Assembly (NCBI GenBank): GCA_965227905.1
Contig: OZ245780.1
Span: forward strand, 124,001-188,000
Source of the DNA: CBDDHT01 sp965227905
GTDB lineage: Bacteria; Pseudomonadota; Alphaproteobacteria; Rhizobiales; Methyloligellaceae
Length of the DNA: 64,000 nucleotides
Direction: 5' to 3'
The notes under the pieces were generated by a model. It ran no database searches. It was not told the origin of the DNA and saw nothing but the letters and a program-made list of their open reading frames with translations. The translations under genes and the position numbers were made by a program. Below are positions 42,431 through 50,581 of the stretch, piece after piece (position 1 is the first letter of the stretch; each line of letters starts with the position of its first letter).

Positions 42431-42862
42431 CTACATATGAAACGGCCGATACGTGATTCCGTTAGCTCTCTGCAATTCCCTGATATAGCGGATGATCAAC
42501 CGAATTTGCGCTCTTTTCACATGCGGCAGTGCCGGCATATTGCCGAATGACCAATGATGACTCCGTACACCACGCTTTGCGGCGGCAAAGAATGCATCGT
42601 CAGCGTGATGACCTGGATTGTAGATATCGTGGACAAGCGGCGGGCCTGAATTTGTCCCTGCCGCATTTTTTCCATGACACATGGCACAGTTAGTCTCAAA
42701 TTCGGCTTTGCCCTTCATAGCCAGCTTCGACAGCTTCGGCACATGCACTTTCAATATTTTGGGTGGGCCTGACGATGTGACGACTCTGTAGCCGGCAAGC
42801 GCAAGTCCAGCCGCGAATATGGCAATTACGAAATGTTTCGAGAACCGATCAGCAAGACTCAT
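42431..42862 (-). CDS. Small cytochrome c of the HHW family (copy 3)
   Basis: 143 residues. A membrane anchor (~11-28) precedes a heme site CAMCH (C59, C62, H63) and GVRSHHWSFGNM (His 102, 103, Trp 104, Met 109); the second GHHADDAFF motif (~84) also adds His. It is the third member of the family in the window. Last gene of a leftward operon with YHS, DUF5676, Rieske and TlpA-like genes. Confidence 0.87.
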   Translation of the reverse strand: MSLADRFSKHFVIAIFAAGLALAGYRVVTSSGPPKILKVHVPKLSKLAMKGKAEFETNCAMCHGKNAAGTNSGPPLVHDIYNPGHHADDAFFAAAKRGVRSHHWSFGNMPALPHVKRAQIRLIIRYIRELQRANGITYRPFHM

Positions 42863-42951
42863 TGGACTATGCTCATTGTTTCTCTTGGGTGCGAACCCCG
42901 GCTACGAAACGTTCCGCGTTGTTCTGATTTTTGCCAAACGAATTGCACAGC

Positions 42952-43536
42952 TCAAGACCCCGGAGACATCAGTTGTCGGACGACTGGCAATATCTTTTCG
43001 GCATAAATCTTCCTGTTGAGTCCGCCAATGTGTGTGTAGGCAATATGCCCGTCGGGACCAAAAACGAGCGTTTCCGGCACACCATATACGCCCCAGTCGA
43101 TCCCTACTCGGCCTGTGACATCAGCTCCTTTCCGCGCATATGGATCTCCGAGTCTACTGAGCCAAGATGCGGCATCATTCGGCTGGTCCCTATAATTAAG
43201 ACCAAAAAGCTCGACCTCGCCCTTCTTCGCAATTTCCATTAGGAAGGAATGCTCCTTCAGGCAGGCAATGCACCAAGACGAGAAGACATTGATGAGCGAT
43301 ACATTTCCTCGCAAGTCATAGTGGGATAGCCCAAGCGTTCGATCCTTCACCGGTGCTAGTTCAAACTCTGGCATAGACTTTCCAATCAGCGCGGATGGAA
43401 ACTTATGCAGCTCAAGCGCGAGACCGATGCCACTGACAACCACTAGAAGGCCAAGAATCACAATGACAGCAATCAACCAGCACCTAGGCTTCGCCCGCGA
43501 ACCACCGCTACTCCCATTCGTTATCCGCACATCCAT
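42952..43536 (-). CDS. TlpA/CcmG-like periplasmic thioredoxin (WCIAC active site)
   Basis: 194 residues from the ATG at 43536 (MDVRIT, GGGG tract 3-9 bases upstream; a GTG at 43551 is also open). A membrane anchor (CWLIAVIVILGLLVVVSGIGLAL) tethers a thioredoxin fold: LINVFSSWCIACLKEHSFL holds the CxxC pair, and VYGVPETLVFGPDG has the cis-Pro loop, while GLNYRD matches CcmG. The proline usually at the third loop position (WCxPC) is Ala. It reduces thiols in the periplasm, for example apocytochrome c or a copper-binding protein; here probably for the cytochrome encoded downstream. Confidence 0.88.
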   Translation of the reverse strand: MDVRITNGSSGGSRAKPRCWLIAVIVILGLLVVVSGIGLALELHKFPSALIGKSMPEFELAPVKDRTLGLSHYDLRGNVSLINVFSSWCIACLKEHSFLMEIAKKGEVELFGLNYRDQPNDAASWLSRLGDPYARKGADVTGRVGIDWGVYGVPETLVFGPDGHIAYTHIGGLNRKIYAEKILPVVRQLMSPGS

Positions 43537-43597
43537 ACCCCCCCCAAACACAAGAACTTCACGCTCAAAGATACCGACAGCTCAGTGATGCCGCTCT

Positions 43598-44155
43598 TCA
43601 ACCGATGCGGATCTTGCTTTCGCTGATGAACTCATATTGTGGAACCTCAAGGTTTCGAGGTGCCGGTCCTCGCCGCACACGACCCGATAGGTCGTATATC
43701 GATCCATGGCATGGACAAAACCATCCGCCGAAACGGCTCTTGGGATCGCTCGGCCGTTGGCCGAGCGGAACACATCCCAGGTGCGTGCAGACCCCGACCA
43801 CAATCAACCATTCCTCGCGTTTCACACGCAAGGCATCGGCAACCGGATCGATAAGCCTGGGATTATCATCGTCGGCTCGTGCGCGGGCGATCGACTCTGG
43901 TGTTCGGTGATATATAAAGACCGGACGGCCGCGCCAGCGAATTGTGATTCGCTCACCCAACTCGATTGGCGCAAGATCGACTTCCACATTTGAAAATGCC
44001 TGGACATCTGCAGACGGATTGAGACTGCCGATGAATGGCCACAGAGCCGCCGCCGAGCCAATAGCTGCGAATGACCCAGCCGTGACAGCAAGAAAATCTC
44101 TGCGCGTTTCAGTATGCGCTCTCGAATGACTATCAAGCTTGATAGCATCAGCCAT
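43598..44155 (-). CDS. Rieske iron-sulfur protein (bc1-type), orphan copy
   Basis: 185 residues. A Tat-like signal anchor (RRDFLAVTAGSFAAIGSAAALW) precedes the Rieske fold with both clusters of ligands: CTHLGC (C123, H125, C128) and CPCHG (C147, C149, H150), followed by GRVRRGPAPRNLEVP. It has the typical UCR_Fe-S long insert (SKSRFGG). No cytochrome b or c1 gene accompanies it, so it is an additional Rieske protein, either replacing the bc1 subunit or serving a separate electron path with the cytochrome and TlpA-like genes. Confidence 0.92.
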   Translation of the reverse strand: MADAIKLDSHSRAHTETRRDFLAVTAGSFAAIGSAAALWPFIGSLNPSADVQAFSNVEVDLAPIELGERITIRWRGRPVFIYHRTPESIARARADDDNPRLIDPVADALRVKREEWLIVVGVCTHLGCVPLGQRPSDPKSRFGGWFCPCHGSIYDLSGRVRRGPAPRNLEVPQYEFISESKIRIG

Positions 44156-44215
44156 CGGACTGCCTCGTAGACATACAGCAGCATCCGAGAAAAACGCCTT
44201 GCATCCGGATCGCCT

Positions 44216-44533
44216 TCAGCGTGCGGAAAAGAAGTTGTAGAGAGGTGCGAATATGATCGCGATATACCATCCATAGGCGAAGGCTTCGACAAGTCCAATA
44301 AAGAAGCTCGACCAGCTTAGCCATGTGAAACCTGGCAGCAAAGGGGCCCAGACTGGGTTCATAGCAAAGTCGGGAAACCAGAGATCAAACAAGATACACA
44401 GCACAAAAGTCACTGCCAGAAAGAGACCCAAACTCATACCCAAAGCGAAGATCGGAATGGCAGATTTAGTTCGAGTAGGCAGAGGCGTTCCAGCTTGCGA
44501 GTTATGTTCTGTCATGGTGATGGCTCTAGGCAT
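44216..44533 (-). CDS. DUF5676-like small membrane protein
   Basis: 105 residues from the ATG at 44533 (AAGGAG 8 bases upstream), overlapping the preceding YHS gene by 8 bases; a second ATG at 44515 is less well placed. Two spans (IFALGMSLGLFLAVTFVLCILFDL and FFIGLVEAFAYGWYIAIIFAPLYNFF) with a hydrophilic linker and MNPVWAPLLPGFTWLSW match the DUF5676 pattern often found near YHS and metal ATPase genes. Function is unknown. Confidence 0.78.
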   Translation of the reverse strand: MPRAITMTEHNSQAGTPLPTRTKSAIPIFALGMSLGLFLAVTFVLCILFDLWFPDFAMNPVWAPLLPGFTWLSWSSFFIGLVEAFAYGWYIAIIFAPLYNFFSAR

Positions 44534-44852
44534 GCGAATGCTCCTTGTTACCCGATAAGCTGTCCTGTTGAAGATCATCCCGGTTGACGTAAAGGTCGGG
44601 TGCGGCTTCGAATATCTCTCGACAATCGCGCGAACAGAAATAGTGGATATTGCCGTTGTAGAAGCTTGACCTAGCCCGCTCCGTCGCAACCACCTCGCCG
44701 CATACCGGGTCTTTGTCTTTGACAGGCGGCAACCAGCACTGCTCACCAAATCCCATGACGCGACAGTTCAGGCCCGAGCGCATAACCAAAAAGACCAGGC
44801 CGCCCCATAAGGCGAGATAGGTTAGAGACGCAAATGAGATTAGCGTATCCAT
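44526..44852 (-). CDS. Membrane-anchored YHS domain protein
   Basis: 108 residues from ATG 44852 (GGAG 6 bases upstream). An N-terminal span (LISFASLTYLALWGGLVFLVM) is followed by a YHS motif, KDPVCGEVVAT ... HYFCSRDCREIFEA, which binds metal through its Cys residues, and a His-containing end KEHSHA. It may deliver metal or heme-pathway thiol to partners in the periplasm. First gene of the leftward operon ending at 42431. Confidence 0.85.
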   Translation of the reverse strand: MDTLISFASLTYLALWGGLVFLVMRSGLNCRVMGFGEQCWLPPVKDKDPVCGEVVATERARSSFYNGNIHYFCSRDCREIFEAAPDLYVNRDDLQQDSLSGNKEHSHA

Positions 44853-45354
44853 GACGATCTCCAGAACAGTTGAGGAACCATATATCGGACTATTTGCCGC
44901 CAACTCTGTTTGTCCTCCCTCTTAACCCGCGCATGTAACGGCCAGAGCACTCAACAGACCGGATCGGTAACGCACCGTCACGAGAGCGGATCCCGTTACG
45001 GACTGTTACAAATTCCTGACAACGCCCCGTCAGAAGGCGGCTAAAGTTGCCATGGCTAGAATTTGCGCTGTTAGCTGTGGAGATCGTATTTGCATTGAAA
45101 CTGTCAATCGCCACTAGACGTGACCGCCAATGCGAAGCCCGTGCGGCGACAGTGTGAAAGATCCAATGAACGAGGCTGGCTCAACGTGTTGCCTCTCTCG
45201 TGATCCCGTCGAGCAGCGGTTTGACCTGTGTTCGCTCTTTTAAGAGGAGGCGGAGAGCCGACTTTGCTTCAAACATGGATTGGCTTGATTTAGACGATCA
45301 GTTTTTTGTGGTCGCCTTAGTAACTCAGAATAACGGATAACCTGGGAGGATATA
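44853..45354. other. Intergenic region between divergent operons
   Basis: About 500 bases separating the leftward YHS operon from the rightward His-rich peptide gene. Frames are short and unlikely. The start-proximal part probably holds the promoter for the YHS gene; I cannot define a precise motif. No repeats are seen. Confidence 0.4.
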
Positions 45355-45672
45355 ATGAAATTGGCGGCGTTCGGTTTTGTCTTACTGTTGGTCAGCAACA
45401 CTCCAGTCTTCTCTGCAGAGAACAAATTAAAAAACAACAAAAAATTTGTTTCTCTTCCGCAAATAGTTCTATTGTCACCGAGCACAAAACCCGCTTTGCC
45501 GCTGGGATCCAAAAAGATCCAATATTCACATTGGCACTTCATAGGCTGTGCGACTTCACACCAGCAATGCCACCACGCAGCCGAGCATGCCGGCTATCAC
45601 CATGCAACCGTGAGGCACGACCATCACAGATGCCATCACTCTCCTCACTTTGCGTGTTTTGGGCGGAACTGA
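45355..45672 (+). CDS. Secreted His/Cys-rich small protein
   Basis: 105 residues with a good GGGAGG site 6 bases before the ATG. Signal peptide ~1-20 (VLLLVSNTPVFSAE). A Lys/Ser/Pro-rich spacer (~21-55) leads to a C-terminal region (59-101) with 14 His and 4 Cys (C65, C72, C93, C101), including QCHHAAEH, YHHATVRHDHH and RCHH. This is the layout of a metal-buffering peptide or of a precursor that is modified by an enzyme. A 2OG-Fe(II) oxygenase-like gene follows on the same strand. No named family is recognised. Confidence 0.7.
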   Translation: MKLAAFGFVLLLVSNTPVFSAENKLKNNKKFVSLPQIVLLSPSTKPALPLGSKKIQYSHWHFIGCATSHQQCHHAAEHAGYHHATVRHDHHRCHHSPHFACFGRN

Positions 45673-45889
45673 CGCGGCGGAAAGAGTCGACATTAGGACG
45701 TGGAGTCTTGTTCGTGCCGTACGATACGCTGTCAACGACTGTGGATGGTGCGCAGCGGCCCGAGGGTCGAGGTGAGATCGTGGCGTTTTGCCAAGGTTGA
45801 TATGCCTAGACAATCCACGTTGTTGCGAGCGGCACACAAGTGAAGCCTCCACCCTCAAGCATCTGAGCATTCGAATTTGGAGTTGTTTT

Positions 45890-46495
45890 GTGCAGAATAA
45901 TAGGGAAACCCATCTGTTCTTCCCGACTGTTGTTAGGGAATGCAGCATCGCAGATCACGATCGATTAGATGCTCAGATTATGCGCGGCATTAAAAAACTT
46001 AGGAAAAGCGAGCCTAATACCAAGCCTTCTGCCTGGAGTTGCGATCTTTATACCACTATCGGCGCGCCCACGACGCTGGCTCAACACAAGGAATTCGAGC
46101 CGCTGCTCGATATCATCATGGCAGAAGCCAATGATTTTGCAAAGACGTTGGAGATGGATGCGGGTAAGCACCCTCTGAAGTGCAACGAATGCTGGTTGAA
46201 TATTTACACTGAGGGGAATGCGCAGGATGTCCACGTGCATGGAAACTCTGTCATCAGTGGAATATACTATCCAAAAGCTCCGCCCGGCAGCGGTGCACTA
46301 CTGATCCATTCACCCTTTGCCGATGTGATGCTTGATCCTCCGACACGTGAGTTCAACGCTTTCAACATCAAGGTCATGGCGATCAAGCCTAAACCAGGCA
46401 AGATGGTCCTGTTCAGAAGCTTCGTGAAGCACTCCGTACTACCTTCGCGGTGTAAGGATGAACGCATCTCGATTGCGTTCAATCTGACCATGTGA
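45890..46495 (+). CDS. 2OG-Fe(II) oxygenase-like protein (PF13759 type)
   Basis: 201 residues from GTG 45890 (GGAG 8 bases upstream); the frame is open from 45788 but without a better start. The iron-binding facial residues are seen in DVHVHGNSVISGIYY (H115, H117), PGKMVLFRSFVKHSVLP (H181) and RISIAFN (R192, the 2-oxoglutarate binder). The third ligand is probably one of these His or the adjacent Asp 114; the assignment is approximate. It matches the putative 2OG-Fe(II) oxygenase family without a known substrate. It lies between a His-rich secreted peptide and a second protein of the same family. Confidence 0.85.
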   Translation: MQNNRETHLFFPTVVRECSIADHDRLDAQIMRGIKKLRKSEPNTKPSAWSCDLYTTIGAPTTLAQHKEFEPLLDIIMAEANDFAKTLEMDAGKHPLKCNECWLNIYTEGNAQDVHVHGNSVISGIYYPKAPPGSGALLIHSPFADVMLDPPTREFNAFNIKVMAIKPKPGKMVLFRSFVKHSVLPSRCKDERISIAFNLTM

Positions 46496-47256
46496 GATTC
46501 AACCGCTTGGCCTCATTATGGCCTCGCCGGAAGGACATCGACGGTCAATTTGCGCTCCATTTCAGACGCCATCGGCCGGGCAAGGCAGCTCACCCCAGGT
46601 CGGAGCGTCTGCCCTTGGGGTGTCTCGTGCATTATTCACGCAGATGACTGTTCTTTGCAGCGCCCCCCGAAGGCGCGGATCACCAGTGGAGGAGAGTTCC
46701 ACACGGATAGAAGTTGATTGATCCGTTCACTGACGAGTGGCTTGTTCAGGAATACGCTGGGAGTCCGGAAGTGGCACATTTTCCCAGTGCCACCGTCACT
46801 TCGAAAACGGCTCCTATAGAATGGTAACCGGTCGTCATCCGACTTGGGTCACGCCTCGCCCCAGAAAAGGGGCAACAGGCTGATGACATTCGCAAACATA
46901 AAAAACATATGGCCTGCCCCAATCCGCAAAAGCGTCGTACAATACAGTAGGAATGTAGCTCCCGAACAGGCGACACGTCTTCGTAACCCCAAGGAACGGC
47001 GCTGTTGCACCAAGGACCGAATATCGTCCGTCCGATATTCGAAGAGCCGATATGCAACGATCTTCTGTAATACGATTTCGCTCGCGCCATGACGCGACTT
47101 GGCAACAAGCTTGATGTCGCCTGACCTCCGCCAGGCACTTCCTTCGCACGGACTAAAACAAGCTCTCCGTAACACCATGTAACGCCCAAAGCCTTTGTGA
47201 CTGACCGTTACAAACAACCGCTTTCGCGTGATTGAGCGGTTACATGAGGCCTATAG
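46496..47256. other. Long intergenic region with a dispersed repeat
   Basis: About 760 bases. It contains the ~75-base repeat copy at 46772-46847. On the minus strand next to it a frame (47217-46849) ends in a hydrophobic stretch (RIGAGHMFFMFANVISLLPLFWG), but it has an unlikely Arg/Ser/Cys-rich start and no ribosome site, so I do not call it a gene. GC-rich tracts around 46630-46680 show no clear hairpin. Confidence 0.4.
46772..46847 (+). repeat. Dispersed ~75-base repeat, copy 2
   Basis: Counterpart of 14391-14465 in the same orientation, with shared ACATTTTCCC, GGTAACC and GTCATCCGACTTGG. It probably derives from the end of an unidentified insertion element. Both copies are followed by unrelated DNA. 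Confidence 0.7.
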
Positions 47257-48591
47257 GTGCATGAGATGGCAATCAATCGAGAGATCCCTTCTGACCGCGC
47301 CGAGCGTTTGATCGCCAAGGGCAAACGGCATCAACGCACCGGCAAAGTTGATCAGGCCCGCAAGGCCTATAGGCAGGCGCTGAAAGCCCGTTCAAACGAT
47401 GTCCCGACACTAGAGCGCCTTGCCAAGCTCGAGCTCGACTCTGGCAACCCAAGGAGTGCCCTTCGTGTGCTGCGAAAGCTCGCGACACTACAGCCGAGTG
47501 AACCCGCATGGCGACTCCAAATAGCTGGTGCGCTTGAAGACGCTGGCGACAGAGACGCTGCGGAGGAAATGCTTCGCGAGTTAATCTCCGACCGACCGTG
47601 TTATGCCGAAGCACACAACAATCTCGGAAGTTTGCTTCAGGTCAGTAACGCCTTCGAAGAGGCACTCGAAAGTTACTCCGAAGCACTCCGGCTCAGTCCA
47701 GACATACCAGCCATGTGGGTCAACGCGGGAAATGTTTTCGATGAACTCGGCAAACATGTCGATGCCATCAGCCATTACTCGACAGCAATCGATTTGAAGC
47801 CTGGCGTCTCTGAACCCTATTATTTTCGTGCCCGTGCCTGGGCAGCGCTTGGCGAGTTCAAAAAGTCGATCACCGACGTGGAGCAATGCCTCTGGTTCGA
47901 TCCAGCCGACCAAAAGGGGCTGGCCCTGTTAGGCGTGCTCTACGCCGCATTAGGGCGTCATGAAGAGGAACGGGCGCTATTCGACTATGACCGCTTTGTG
48001 CGGCCGATACGCGCCGAACCGCCAGAAGGTTACGCCACAATCGAAGAGTTTAATCTCGCTGCCATCAATCATATCCGCAATCGCGTCACCCTCGATTATA
48101 ATCTCTATGGAAGCTCGACCCACGGCGGTTGGCATAGCCGCAATCTGTTGCAAGATCCGCACAAAACGATGGTGGCACTCCGCTCCGTGCTTCAGCAGAT
48201 CTTCGAGACTTATGTTTCACAGTTGCCGAGCGACAATGATCATCTATTTCTGCGCCGCAGATCCGTCAATGCCCGCCTCGTGGCGCAGGCCCAGATCCTT
48301 GAAAGTCAAGGCTATCTCTCTTCCCATATCCACCCGGGCGGCTGGATCAGCAGTGCCTATTACCTCTCCGTTCCAGATGTGATTTCTCAAACCACCGAGA
48401 AATCTGGCTGGTTGGAGTTCGGCCGCCCAACCGCCGAAATCAAGACCAATGTTGAACTCGAGACACGCACGGTCATGCCAGAGCCTGGCCTCGCCGTCCT
48501 GTTTCCATCCTATTTCTTTCACGGAACGCGCCCATTCAAAAGCGAAAAACTCCGCATAAGCCTAGGTGTCGATCTCATCCCAAAGCGTTGA
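47257..48591 (+). CDS. TPR protein with C-terminal 2OG-Fe(II) oxygenase domain
   Basis: 444 residues from GTG 47257 (TGAGG 8 bases upstream; ATG 47266 also in frame). Residues ~15-245 are about six TPR units (AYRQALKARSNDVPTLERLA, EALESYSEALRLSPDIPAMW, ISHYSTAIDLKPGVSEPYY). From ~275 the C-terminal domain carries SHIHPGGWISSAYYLS (H357, H359), PGLAVLFPSYFFHGTRPF (H422) and LRISLGVD (R433), the PF13759 pattern. The TPR arm could hold a peptide substrate while the oxygenase hydroxylates it. Follows the separate oxygenase gene by ~760 bases and precedes a porin. Confidence 0.87.
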   Translation: MHEMAINREIPSDRAERLIAKGKRHQRTGKVDQARKAYRQALKARSNDVPTLERLAKLELDSGNPRSALRVLRKLATLQPSEPAWRLQIAGALEDAGDRDAAEEMLRELISDRPCYAEAHNNLGSLLQVSNAFEEALESYSEALRLSPDIPAMWVNAGNVFDELGKHVDAISHYSTAIDLKPGVSEPYYFRARAWAALGEFKKSITDVEQCLWFDPADQKGLALLGVLYAALGRHEEERALFDYDRFVRPIRAEPPEGYATIEEFNLAAINHIRNRVTLDYNLYGSSTHGGWHSRNLLQDPHKTMVALRSVLQQIFETYVSQLPSDNDHLFLRRRSVNARLVAQAQILESQGYLSSHIHPGGWISSAYYLSVPDVISQTTEKSGWLEFGRPTAEIKTNVELETRTVMPEPGLAVLFPSYFFHGTRPFKSEKLRISLGVDLIPKR

Positions 48592-48795
48592 AAAAAGAGT
48601 AGAGGAGCAACAATCTCTGATCGTGCCACTGACACAATGAAGCGTCGCTACTTCATCATAAAGGAGACGCTATCTGTTCTGGCACGCCGCTCGTTCCATC
48701 GACGAAGCGGAGGTCGACAAGCTCACATGAATCAATCCGTCCAGTTTAAACACTGCACGCACGGTTGACGTCAATAAGACCGAGGGAATTGGACC

Positions 48796-50196
48796 ATGAA
48801 GAATACACGCTATCGCTTGGTACTGCTTCTTCTAGGAGCAATGCTTGCGTCGCCGACATTTGCGGCCGACTTAGGTGGCGATTGTTGCACAGACCTCGAA
48901 GAACGGGTCGCTGAATTGGAAGCGACAGCGGTTCAAAAGGGCAACCGGAAAGTTTCGGTCAAACTTTCCGGGCAAGTCAATCTGCTTTTGCTCGTCTGGG
49001 ATGATGGCGAGGATACAGACGCCTATATCGTGGACAATACAGAATCATCTACGCGCTTTCGTTTCACAGGAGCCGCCAAGTTCAAGCCCGGATGGTCAGC
49101 AGGCTTTGTAATCGAAGTCGAAGTCGAGACCGCACGTTCGCTTAGTGCCGATCAAAAGAGCGATGGCGATCCGACAGAAAATGCAGACAGCCGTCTCGAG
49201 GGGAGGGCCTTGGCTACATGGCTTAAGCATGACCGCCTTGGCCAACTCCATATCGGCCGTTGGTCGCCAGCAACGGACAATATCAAACTGCTGAACGTAG
49301 CGAACACACCGGATGTGGATGCTACTCTTGAGACGGGAGGCGGATTCTTCCTACGGGCCAAGAGTGGAGCAGGAGGCTGTCAAGGTGCCGCATGCTTGAT
49401 TAATCAAACCCTTGCGTCCTTGGCACCCGGCGGGGATACACGCCGCGCAAACGTCCTGCGTTATGACACACCATCCCTAGCAGGTTTCATCTTCTCGACT
49501 GCCTGGGGAGAGGACGATCTCTTCGATATTGCGGTTCGTTATGACAAGACCTGGAATTCCATCCACGTCAAGGGTGGGATCGGTTACCTCTGGGACACCG
49601 ACGAAGATGAAGACAACGATATGTTGGGTTGCGGTCCGAGTGGCACTGCATTGAACGGTTTTGGCGCAACAGCCGGCCCTTGCCGTGGTGCACGCGTCGA
49701 TTTTGAGCGTCTCACTGGATCGCTGTCTTTGATCCATATGCCAACAGGTCTCTATGCCTATCTTGGCGGACACCGCGACGAATTCAACAAGCCGAGCGGC
49801 ACACCTGGCGTTGTGACCGGCCGTCTTGCAGATGAAACCGGCACGAATTGGTACATACAGGGCGGCATCAAGCGTCGTCTGCTGGCTCCCTCACTTGGTA
49901 AGACCATCCTTTATGGTCAATATCGAGAGTGGAATGATTTCCAGGTGGGCAACAATGGCTCAGCGTTCACGACGGTTACCGGCCTTCCAGCCATCGCGAC
50001 CGAGATCAGTGATACGGACGTACAAAGCTGGGGTATTGGTCTCGTGCAAGAGATCGATGCCGCCGCGATGCAGCTCTGGGTAAACTTCCAGCAGTTCGAC
50101 GCGGATCTAACTGTTATCCAGACAATCGGAGCGTCTGCAGCGGTCCCGCTTGAGCAGTTCAGATTCTTCCAAGTGGGCGGAAAAATCTTGTTCTAA
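48796..50196 (+). CDS. Outer-membrane porin
   Basis: 466 residues. Signal peptide (LLLGAMLASPTFAAD, ~10-25) followed by a short coiled-coil segment with CC (DCCTDLEERVAELEA), then a beta-barrel pattern of alternating residues (VSVKLSGQVNLLLLVWDD, RFRFTGAAKFKPGWSAGFVIEVE) ending in a C-terminal aromatic F (QVGGKILF), as expected of a Gram-negative porin. The N-terminal motif resembles Hyphomicrobiales-type porins. Two Cys in a loop (GAGGCQGAACL) may form a disulfide. About 200 bases behind the TPR-oxygenase and ahead of a terminator. Confidence 0.87.
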   Translation: MKNTRYRLVLLLLGAMLASPTFAADLGGDCCTDLEERVAELEATAVQKGNRKVSVKLSGQVNLLLLVWDDGEDTDAYIVDNTESSTRFRFTGAAKFKPGWSAGFVIEVEVETARSLSADQKSDGDPTENADSRLEGRALATWLKHDRLGQLHIGRWSPATDNIKLLNVANTPDVDATLETGGGFFLRAKSGAGGCQGAACLINQTLASLAPGGDTRRANVLRYDTPSLAGFIFSTAWGEDDLFDIAVRYDKTWNSIHVKGGIGYLWDTDEDEDNDMLGCGPSGTALNGFGATAGPCRGARVDFERLTGSLSLIHMPTGLYAYLGGHRDEFNKPSGTPGVVTGRLADETGTNWYIQGGIKRRLLAPSLGKTILYGQYREWNDFQVGNNGSAFTTVTGLPAIATEISDTDVQSWGIGLVQEIDAAAMQLWVNFQQFDADLTVIQTIGASAAVPLEQFRFFQVGGKILF

Positions 50197-50247
50197 GGTC
50201 CCACTCGCAACGGGTGCGTCAAGCCATGTCGCGTCAGTTCCTCAAAG

Positions 50248-50286
50248 GATGGGCATCCCTGTCAGGACGCCCATCTTTGGTTTTTG
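50248..50286 (+). terminator. Rho-independent terminator after the porin gene
   Basis: GATGGGC (50248-50254) and GCCCATC (50269-50275) form a 7-base stem with a 14-base loop, followed by TTTGGTTTTT. Located 50 bases after the porin stop. The rest of the gap to 50581 holds no gene. Confidence 0.7.
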
Positions 50287-50581
50287 CGAGACGGTCTGCA
50301 GCCAGATCGTTGTACTTGCGATATCGAATCTCTCTTTTGCTGCGCATGCAGGCACGACATATAAGAATTACCATCAATCATCAGTAGGGATCGGCAAAAA
50401 ACTATTCAGCTATTACGTACTTTGCCGACTATCTGGATACGCAGTTATTATTGTTCGAAACGCCCGTATCCGGCCCTTTTATGGACAGTATCGAGCCGGC
50501 TGCAAACCATCCAAGGGCAAATTTCAGATGCCGAATTGCTGTCAAATGTCCCGAGACAAGATACGAAATGAGTAGCGCACG

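Noticed and set aside
46849..47217. 122-codon minus-strand frame with a hydrophobic end
   Set aside because: No ribosome site, unlikely first half, and it begins in the noncoding region next to a repeat; kept only as a note.
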